From Falsiroseomonas bella (GTDB taxonomy: Bacteria > Pseudomonadota > Alphaproteobacteria > Acetobacterales > Acetobacteraceae): 64,000 nt of DNA. Of the stretch, positions 55,832 through 64,000 are shown in pieces. The stretch lies in assembly GCF_003173615.1 (NCBI RefSeq), contig NZ_QGNA01000005.1, positions 186,001 to 250,000 of the forward strand, written 5' to 3'. The notes beneath the pieces are model-generated. The model was not told where the DNA came from and ran no database searches. It saw only the letters and a program-made list of their open reading frames with translations. A program made the position numbers and the translations under genes. Each line of letters begins with the position of its first letter. Within the stretch, counting starts at the first letter, position 1.

Positions 55832-57210
55832 CCGAGCTCTGGCGCCTGCCCGCGACGCGGCTCGCCGCCGACATCGCGGCGAAGCGCGTCTCGCCGGTGG
55901 AGGTGATGGAGGCGGTGCTGGCGCAGGCGGAGCGCCAGCATGCGCGGCTCAACCTCTTCGTCCTGCCGCTGTTCGACGCGGCGCGGGAGGCGGCGAAGCG
56001 CGCGGAAGCCGCGGTGATGCGCGGTGAGACCCTGGCGCCGCTGCATGGCGTGCCCTTCACGGTGAAGGACAATGTCGCCATGCGCGGCCTGCCGACCGGC
56101 AACGGCACCGCCGCGATGGAAGCGCCGCCGGCGACGGAAAGCTGGGCGGTGGTGGATCGGCTGGTCGCCGCGGGCGGCATCCCCATCGGAAAGACGACGC
56201 TGCCGGAATTCGCGCACAAGGTGCTGACCGACAGCATCGCCTGCGGCGTCACCCGCAACCCCTGGCACCTGGAGCGCACGCCGGGCGGCTCCTCCGGCGG
56301 CGCCAGCGCGGCGCTGGCGGCGGGCGTCGCGCCGCTGGCCATCGGCACCGATGGCGGCGGCTCCATCCGCTGCCCCGCAAGCTGCACCGGCGTGGTCGGG
56401 CTGAAGGCGACACTCGGAAAAATCCCGAACGAAAGCTTCCCGGATCCGTTCGGCAACTACGCCTATGTCGGGCCGATGGCGCGCACCGTCGCCGATTGCG
56501 CGTTGATGTTCGACATCATGCAGGGGCCGCAGCCGCGCGATCCCTGGTCGCTGCTCGCCCCGCCCATGCCGCCCGTGCCCGCCGTGCAGGGCCTGCGCAT
56601 CGGCTGGATGGAGCACGTGGGGAAACATCGCACGCATCCCGAGGTGCTGGCGGCGATGCAGCGAGCCCGCGCCGCGCTGGAACAGGCCGGCGCCGTCACC
56701 GAGGATCTGCGCGCCCCCTGCTTTGACGACGCCTTCGAGACCTACATCGTCGTCGCCACCACCGCTCATGCCGCCCGCCTCGGCCCGCTGGAGGAGAAGC
56801 AGGGCGCGCGCATGACGGAGTCCATGCGGGAGAGCATCGGCATCGGCCGGGGCTTCTCGGGCGCCGACCTGGTGCGGGCGATGGACCGGCGCGGGGCGCT
56901 GCACCGGGCGGTGCAGGCGCTGTTCGACCGATTCGACCTGATCGCGACGCCGACCATGCTGGCGCCGCCCGTGGCGCTCGACGCCGGCGGGTCGGTCGCC
57001 AGCAGTTTCTATGCGGAATGGGCCGCACCGCTCTATCCGCTGAACCTCACGGGCAATCCCGGCGCGTCGGTGCCCATCGGCTTCGGAGCCGAGGGCACGC
57101 CGATCGGCCTGCAGCTGATCGGCCCCTGGCACGGGGAGGCGCCGATCCTGGCCGCCGCGGCGGCGCTGGAGCAGGCGCTGGACTGGCCGGCGCGATGGCC
57201 CGATCTCTAG
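55828..57210 (+). CDS. Amidase signature family enzyme
   Basis: 460 residues. Hydrolyses an amide bond by the Ser-cisSer-Lys triad: Lys80 (PFTVKDN), Ser155 (TPGGSSGGAS) and Ser179 (GTDGGGSIRCPAS), with spacing matching malonamidase E2. Start is TTG at 55828, overlapping the cupin stop as TTGA; no ATG or GTG with conserved sequence lies nearby. Similar to GatA-like amidases but not adjacent to gatB/gatC, so a catabolic amidase is likelier. Substrate unknown. Confidence 0.92.
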   Translation: MTELWRLPATRLAADIAAKRVSPVEVMEAVLAQAERQHARLNLFVLPLFDAAREAAKRAEAAVMRGETLAPLHGVPFTVKDNVAMRGLPTGNGTAAMEAPPATESWAVVDRLVAAGGIPIGKTTLPEFAHKVLTDSIACGVTRNPWHLERTPGGSSGGASAALAAGVAPLAIGTDGGGSIRCPASCTGVVGLKATLGKIPNESFPDPFGNYAYVGPMARTVADCALMFDIMQGPQPRDPWSLLAPPMPPVPAVQGLRIGWMEHVGKHRTHPEVLAAMQRARAALEQAGAVTEDLRAPCFDDAFETYIVVATTAHAARLGPLEEKQGARMTESMRESIGIGRGFSGADLVRAMDRRGALHRAVQALFDRFDLIATPTMLAPPVALDAGGSVASSFYAEWAAPLYPLNLTGNPGASVPIGFGAEGTPIGLQLIGPWHGEAPILAAAAALEQALDWPARWPDL

Positions 57211-57214
57211 GGGC

Positions 57215-57757
57215 ATGACCGGTCCCGTCCTGGACACGCCCCGCCTGCTGCTGCGCCCGCCCCGCCTCGAGGATCTGGAGGGCTGGACCGCGCTGGCCTC
57301 CGATCCCGAATCGGCGCGCTTCATCGGCGGCGTGCAGCCGCCCTTCGGCGCCTGGCGCAGCCTCTCGGCCATGGCCGGATCCTGGAGCCTGCAGGGCTTC
57401 GGGATGTTCTCCGTCATCGAAAAGGCGACCGGCGCGTGGATCGGCCGGATCGGGCCCTGGCACCCGGTGGGCTGGCCGGGGCCGGAGATCGGCTGGGGCA
57501 TCCTGCGCAGCACCTGGGGCAAGGGCCTGGCGCTGGAGGCGGCGACGGCCAGCATGGACTGGGCCTTCGGCACCTTGGGCTGGGACCGGGCGGTCCATCT
57601 GATCCACCCGGACAACGCCCCCTCCCGCGCGCTGGCCGGGCGGCTCGGGTCGCGGCTGCTCGGGCCGGCCAGCCTGCCCCCGCCCTTCGCGGAGGAGCCG
57701 GCGGAGCTCTGGGGCCAGACGGCGACGGAATGGCGGGTGCGGCGGGCCCCGGGCTGA
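57215..57757 (+). CDS. GNAT-family N-acetyltransferase (RimJ/RimL-like)
   Basis: 180 residues, 4 bases after the amidase. RimJ/RimL-type pattern: LDTPRLLLRPPRLEDLEGW at the start, GPEIGWGILRSTWGKGLALEAATA with the acetyl-CoA-binding GKGLA segment, and HPDNAPSRALAGRLGSR. It may acetylate a small amine or protein N-terminus. Last gene of the operon; a Pro-rich C-terminus follows. Confidence 0.88.
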   Translation: MTGPVLDTPRLLLRPPRLEDLEGWTALASDPESARFIGGVQPPFGAWRSLSAMAGSWSLQGFGMFSVIEKATGAWIGRIGPWHPVGWPGPEIGWGILRSTWGKGLALEAATASMDWAFGTLGWDRAVHLIHPDNAPSRALAGRLGSRLLGPASLPPPFAEEPAELWGQTATEWRVRRAPG

Positions 57758-57878
57758 CCCCCTCCCTGCCCCGCCTTGCCCATGTTGCACCGCGGGAGTA
57801 GGAACCCGCGGGGCGGTCATCGCCCTTGAAAAACGACATGCCCGGGACCACCCGCACCGGCGGCCGGGCCAGGTTTGA

Positions 57879-58841
<963 letters not shown>

Positions 58842-58851
58842 CTGCTCCGGT

Positions 58852-58869
58852 CGGGGGAGCGGTCCCCCG
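58852..58869 (+). other. Intercistronic hairpin between mdh and sucC
   Basis: CGGGGGA (58852-58858), loop GCGG, TCCCCCG (58863-58869). No T run follows, so it may stabilise or process the mRNA rather than stop transcription. The sucC ribosome-binding GGAG follows at about 20 bases. Confidence 0.5.
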
Positions 58870-58896
58870 GCCGCTTCCACCTGACCGGAGACCGGC

Positions 58897-60093
<1,197 letters not shown>

Positions 60094-60096
60094 GCC

Positions 60097-60993
60097 ATGG
60101 CCGTCCTCGTCGACAAGAATACGCGGGTGATGACCCAGGGCTTCACCGGCGCCCAGGGCACTTTCCACGCCTCCCAGGGCATCGCCTATGGCAGCACCTA
60201 TGTCGGCGGCACGACGCCCGGCAAGGGCGGCACGATGCACCCCGAGCTGAACCTGCCGGTGTTCAACACGGTGGCCGAATGCGTCGCCGCCACGCAGGCG
60301 AACGCCTCCGTCATCTACGTGCCCGCGCCCTTCGCCGCGGATGCGATCCTGGAGGCGATCGACGCCGAGGTGCCGCTGATCATCTGCATCACCGAAGGCA
60401 TCCCGGTGCTGGACATGGTGAAGGTGAAGCGCGCGCTCTCCGGCTCGAAGTCGCTGCTGGTCGGGCCGAACTGCCCGGGCGTCATCACGCCGGATGCCTG
60501 CAAGATCGGAATCATGCCGGGCCACATCCATCGTCGCGGCTCGGTCGGCATCGTCTCCCGCTCCGGCACGCTGACCTATGAGGCGGTGGCGCAGACCACC
60601 GCGGCCGGCCTCGGCCAGTCCAGCTGCGTCGGCATCGGCGGCGACCCGGTGAAGGGGCTCGACTTCATCGACGTGCTCGAGATGTTCCTGAAGGACGACG
60701 AGACGCAGTCCATCATCATGATCGGCGAGATCGGCGGCGAGGCCGAGGTGCGCGGGGCGGAATTCCTCCGCAAGGAGAACTTCGGGCCGGGCAAGCCGAA
60801 CAAGCCGGTGGTCGGCTTCATCGCCGGCGCCACGGCCCCGCCTGGCCGCCGCATGGGCCATGCCGGCGCGGTGATCTCGGGCGGCAAGGACACGGCGGCG
60901 GCGAAGATGGAGGCCATGGCCTCGGCCGGCATCCGGGTGGCGGACAGCCCGGCGGCGCTGGGCTCGACCATGGTGAAGGCGCTGGGCCGTTAA
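60097..60993 (+). CDS. sucD: Succinyl-CoA ligase, alpha subunit
   Basis: CoA-binding and phosphohistidine subunit, 298 residues. CoA fold signature [36 protein letters not shown], and the phosphorylated His255 in [12 protein letters not shown]. Partner of SucC. The 191 bases before sucA contain a strong hairpin and no terminator, so read-through to sucA is expected. Confidence 0.98.
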   Translation: MAVLVDKNTRVMTQGFTGAQGTFHASQGIAYGSTYVGGTTPGKGGTMHPELNLPVFNTVAECVAATQANASVIYVPAPFAADAILEAIDAEVPLIICITEGIPVLDMVKVKRALSGSKSLLVGPNCPGVITPDACKIGIMPGHIHRRGSVGIVSRSGTLTYEAVAQTTAAGLGQSSCVGIGGDPVKGLDFIDVLEMFLKDDETQSIIMIGEIGGEAEVRGAEFLRKENFGPGKPNKPVVGFIAGATAPPGRRMGHAGAVISGGKDTAAAKMEAMASAGIRVADSPAALGSTMVKALGR

Positions 60994-61081
60994 GGGTCCG
61001 GAAGGGCTTGGGGCGGAGGCTCCGGGCCCGCGGGGGACGGATCTGCCGCAAAGCCGCCCTTCGGACTATGTAGGCAGCGGG

Positions 61082-61103
61082 CCGCCGCCCCACGGGGCGG
61101 CGG
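61082..61103 (+). other. Hairpin in the sucD-sucA intergenic leader
   Basis: CCGCCGCCC (61082-61090), loop CACG, GGGCGGCGG (61095-61103), a perfect 9-bp stem about 80 bases before sucA. No T run follows. No riboswitch class could be recognised around it. Confidence 0.5.
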
Positions 61104-61184
61104 TCGCGTATCCGGGGCGGAACCCGGAACGAAGAGGTTGAGGATCCGGCGGCAGCCAGGCAGGCCCCCGCCGAGGAGGACATG

Positions 61185-64000
61185 ATGGCCGGAGTGGACA
61201 TCCTTGCGAGCGCGATGTCGGGGGCGAATGCCGCCTTCCTCGCGGATCTCTACGCCCGCTGGGTGGAGAAGCCGGACAGCGTCGATCCCTCCTTCGCCGA
61301 GCTCTTCGCCGCGCTGAACGACGAAGCCCGCGCGGTGCTGGAGGATGCCTCCGGCGCGTCCTGGGCGCCGCGCACCCGCGGCAAGTTCGGCCCCGACCCC
61401 GAGCCGCCGCCGGCGCCCCGGAAAGACGGGAAGGGCGCGCCCGCCGCCGCCCCTACCGGCGCGGCCACGCCCACCGTGGACAAGGCCGCCGCGCAGCGCG
61501 CGGTGCTGGATTCGATCCGCGCGCTGATGCTGATCCGCAGCTACCGCGTGCGCGGCCATCTGGAAGCGCAGCTCGATCCGCTCGGCCTTCAGAAGCCGGC
61601 CCCGCACCAGGAGCTGACGCCGGCCACCTACGGCTTCACCGACGCCGACATGGACCGGCCGATCTTCCTCGATTTCGTGCTGGGCAAGGAATACGCGACG
61701 CTGCGGGAGATCCTGGCGATCTGCCGCGCCTCCTATTGCGGCTCGATCGGCGTCGAGTTCATGCACATCCAGGACCCCGACCAGAAATCCTGGATCCAGC
61801 GCCGGATCGAGGGGGCGCCCTGGCTCACCGCCTTCGGCAAGGCCGAGAAGACGAAGATCCTGCAGGAGTTGACCGAGGCGGAGGGCTTCGAGGCCTTCTG
61901 CGCAAAGAAATACGCCACCACCAAGCGCTTCGGCCTGGAAGGCGGCGAGAGCACCATCCCCGCCATCGAGACGGTGATCGAGACCGCGGCCTCGCTCGGC
62001 GTGAACGAGGTCACCATCGGCATGGCGCATCGCGGGCGCCTCAACGTGCTGGTGAATGTGGTCAAAAAGCCCTACTCGGCGGTCTTCTCGGAGTTCAAGG
62101 GCGTCTCCGCACACCCCGAGGACGTGCAGGGCTCGGGCGACGTAAAGTACCATCTCGGCACCTCGACCGACATCGAGATCGCCGGGCGCATGGTGCATCT
62201 CTCGCTGCAGCCGAACCCCTCGCATCTGGAAGCGGTGGACCCGGTGGTGGTGGGCAAGGTGCGCGCGCGCCAGGACATGGCGGGCGACACCAAGACCCGC
62301 CGTTCCGTCATGGGCATCACCCTGCATGGCGACGCCGCCTTCGCCGGCCAGGGCGTGGTGTATGAGACGCTGGCGATGAGCCAGCTCATCGGCTACCGCA
62401 CCGGCGGCACCATCCACATCGTCACCAACAACCAGATCGGCTTCACCACCGTCGCGGCGCATGCCTATTCGGGCCTCTACTGCACCGACGTGGCAAAGAG
62501 CATCCAGGTGCCGATCCTGCACGTGAACGGCGACGACCCGGAAGCGGTGGTGTTCTGCGCGCGGATGGCCGCCGAGTTCCGCATGCAGTTCGGCGCGGAC
62601 ATCGTGCTCGACATCGTCTGCTATCGCCGCCACGGCCACAACGAGACGGACGAGCCGGCCTTCACCCAGCCGATCATGTACGGCCGCATCAAGGAGATGC
62701 GCACCACGCGCGCCCTCTACGCCGAGAGGCTGGCGCGCGAAGGCTCGCTCTCGGCCGACGAAGCGAAGGCGATGTACGACGCATTCAACGCCACGCTGGA
62801 GGAGGCTTTCCAGGCGGCGCAGAGTTTCCGGCCGAACAAGGCGGATTGGCTGGAAGGCCACTGGTCCGGCCTCAAGGCGGTGGCCGTCGGGGAGGAGGTC
62901 GAGAAGCTGCATGAGACGGCGGTCGGCCTCGATGCACTGCGCGAGGTCGGCGCGGCGCTGACCCGTGTGCCAGCGGAGTTCAACGTCAATCCGAAGATCG
63001 CGCGCCAGCTTGAAGCGAAGAAGCAGGCGATCGAAACGGGCGAAGGCCTCGACTGGGCGACAGGCGAGGCGCTGGCCTTCGGCACGCTGCTGCTGGAAGG
63101 CCATCGCGTGCGCCTCTCGGGCGAGGACGTGCAGCGCGGCACCTTCAGCCATCGCCACGCCTACCTGATCGACCAGAAGACGCAGGCGGAATACGTCCCG
63201 CTGAACAACATCCGCGCCGGCCAGCCGCGCTTCGAGGCGTTCAACTCCCTGCTGTCGGAGTTCGGCGTGCTCGGCTTCGAATACGGCTACAGCCTGGCCG
63301 ATCCGCGCACCCTCGTGCTGTGGGAAGCGCAGTTCGGCGACTTCGCCAACGGCGCGCAGGTGATCATCGACCAGTTCATCGCCAGCGCGGAGACGAAGTG
63401 GCTGCGCATGTCCGGCCTGGTGATGCTGCTGCCGCATGGCTACGAGGGCCAGGGGCCGGAGCATTCCTCGGCGCGCCTCGAGCGCTACCTGCAGCTCTGC
63501 GCGGAGCGCAACATGCGCGTCGGCAACCTGACCACGCCGGCCAACTACTTCCACGCGCTGCGCCGCCAGCTCAAGGCGAACTACCGCAAGCCGCTGGTGC
63601 TGATGACGCCGAAGTCGCTGCTGCGCCACAAGCTGGCCGTCTCCTCGCTGGCGGATTTCGCGCCGGGCAGCGGCTTCCAGTACGTGATCCCGGAGATCGA
63701 CGCGATCGCCCCGGATGCCGAGGTGAAGCGCGTCGTGCTCTGCACCGGCAAGGTCTACTACGACCTGCTGCAGGAGCGCCGCGAGAAGGGCGTGAAGGAC
63801 GTCGCCATCGTGCGGCTGGAGCAGCTCTATCCCTTCCCGCAGATGAGCCTGGGCAAGGCGCTTGCGCCCTATGTGAACGCCGAGGTCGTCTGGTGCCAGG
63901 AGGAGCCCGAGAACATGGGCGCCTGGAGCTTCGTGGACCGCCGCATCGAGAAGGTGCTCGGCGGGCTGGAGCACAAGGCGCGGCGCCCGCGCTACATCGG
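61185..64000 (+). CDS. sucA: 2-oxoglutarate dehydrogenase E1 component (C-terminus beyond the window)
   Basis: Thiamine-diphosphate E1 of the oxoglutarate dehydrogenase complex. About 938 residues are visible and the C-terminal few dozen are cut off at 64000. ATG at 61185 has GAGGAGG 5 bases upstream; an ATG one codon earlier sits too close. Order: N-terminal E2-interaction helix (ANAAFLADLYARWVEKPDSV), a low-complexity Pro/Ala linker, then the E1 core with EVTIGMAHRGRLNVL, HLGTSTDIEI, SLQPNPSHLEAVDPVV, the ThDP pocket VNGDDPEAVVF and RRHGHNETDEPAFTQP. Follows mdh-sucC-sucD; sucB and lpd are expected just beyond the window. Confidence 0.98.
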   Translation, partial: MAGVDILASAMSGANAAFLADLYARWVEKPDSVDPSFAELFAALNDEARAVLEDASGASWAPRTRGKFGPDPEPPPAPRKDGKGAPAAAPTGAATPTVDKAAAQRAVLDSIRALMLIRSYRVRGHLEAQLDPLGLQKPAPHQELTPATYGFTDADMDRPIFLDFVLGKEYATLREILAICRASYCGSIGVEFMHIQDPDQKSWIQRRIEGAPWLTAFGKAEKTKILQELTEAEGFEAFCAKKYATTKRFGLEGGESTIPAIETVIETAASLGVNEVTIGMAHRGRLNVLVNVVKKPYSAVFSEFKGVSAHPEDVQGSGDVKYHLGTSTDIEIAGRMVHLSLQPNPSHLEAVDPVVVGKVRARQDMAGDTKTRRSVMGITLHGDAAFAGQGVVYETLAMSQLIGYRTGGTIHIVTNNQIGFTTVAAHAYSGLYCTDVAKSIQVPILHVNGDDPEAVVFCARMAAEFRMQFGADIVLDIVCYRRHGHNETDEPAFTQPIMYGRIKEMRTTRALYAERLAREGSLSADEAKAMYDAFNATLEEAFQAAQSFRPNKADWLEGHWSGLKAVAVGEEVEKLHETAVGLDALREVGAALTRVPAEFNVNPKIARQLEAKKQAIETGEGLDWATGEALAFGTLLLEGHRVRLSGEDVQRGTFSHRHAYLIDQKTQAEYVPLNNIRAGQPRFEAFNSLLSEFGVLGFEYGYSLADPRTLVLWEAQFGDFANGAQVIIDQFIASAETKWLRMSGLVMLLPHGYEGQGPEHSSARLERYLQLCAERNMRVGNLTTPANYFHALRRQLKANYRKPLVLMTPKSLLRHKLAVSSLADFAPGSGFQYVIPEIDAIAPDAEVKRVVLCTGKVYYDLLQERREKGVKDVAIVRLEQLYPFPQMSLGKALAPYVNAEVVWCQEEPENMGAWSFVDRRIEKVLGGLEHKARRPRYI

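Noticed and set aside
61000-61184. Possible sucA-type riboswitch upstream of sucA
   Set aside because: A strong 9-bp hairpin is present, but conserved unpaired motifs of a known class were not found.
60990-63974. 994-residue minus-strand frame opposite sucA
   Set aside because: sucA on the plus strand has all E1 motifs; the antisense frame is composition-driven.

Overview
The window is a GC-rich (roughly 70%) stretch of an alphaproteobacterial chromosome. Gene content and order (14-gene nuo operon followed by birA, clpP-clpX-lon-hup, mdh-sucC-sucD-sucA, TctC/Bug binding proteins) fit Rhodospirillales, most likely an Acetobacteraceae/Roseomonas-like bacterium; that placement is inference. Because of the high GC, long open frames occur opposite almost every gene. 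They were rejected in favour of frames with recognisable protein families, ribosome-binding sites and tight operon spacing.

Layout. 1-14,695 (minus): respiratory complex I nuoA to nuoN in canonical order, then the start of birA. 14,957-15,033: tRNA-Asp. 15,230-19,361 (plus): a tripartite tricarboxylate-type transporter tctC-tctB-tctA and a beta-propeller protein. 19,517-24,960 (minus): tRNA-Val, then hup (HU), lon, clpX and clpP, with clear terminators after hup and lon. 24,996-29,236: an AraC-type regulator divergent from two tandem DUF1254/DUF1214 exported proteins. 29,418-30,758: tig (trigger factor). 31,083-31,415: an ArsR-type repressor with the cysteine spacing of the SqrR/BigR persulfide sensors. 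31,435-36,255 (minus): three overlapping genes for an ATP-dependent 2-hydroxyacyl-CoA-dehydratase-activase type system, preceded by a perfect FNR/FixK-type palindrome. 36,421-39,393: putA.

39,492-43,275: small GAF, DUF3297, DUF6152, membrane and zinc-ribbon proteins and a proline iminopeptidase. 43,435-47,180 (minus): a three-gene set made of a ToxR-like wHTH/TolB/TPR regulator, a PAP2/vanadium-haloperoxidase-fold protein with an N-terminal Gly-Asn-Gln collagen-like repeat, and a G1 (eqolisin)-like peptidase. 47,408-53,531: glycosyltransferase, AFG1/ZapE ATPase, a small basic secreted protein, an orphan Bug binding protein, a Sua5/YrdC-domain protein and a TetR regulator. 53,706-57,757: a peptide-type ABC binding protein, cupin, amidase and GNAT operon, with a palindrome overlapping its -35 element. 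57,888-64,000: TCA-cycle genes mdh, sucC, sucD and the start of sucA.

How it works together. The two ends are core energy metabolism (complex I, TCA) and the centre holds protein quality control (HU, Lon, ClpXP, trigger factor). Between them lie accessory blocks. The most unusual are the FNR-box-preceded activase operon next to a candidate sulfur-sensing repressor, and the regulator/collagen-tailed PAP2/G1-peptidase operon. Several gaps carry perfect hairpins, including a two-copy dispersed hairpin element and a five-hairpin array.
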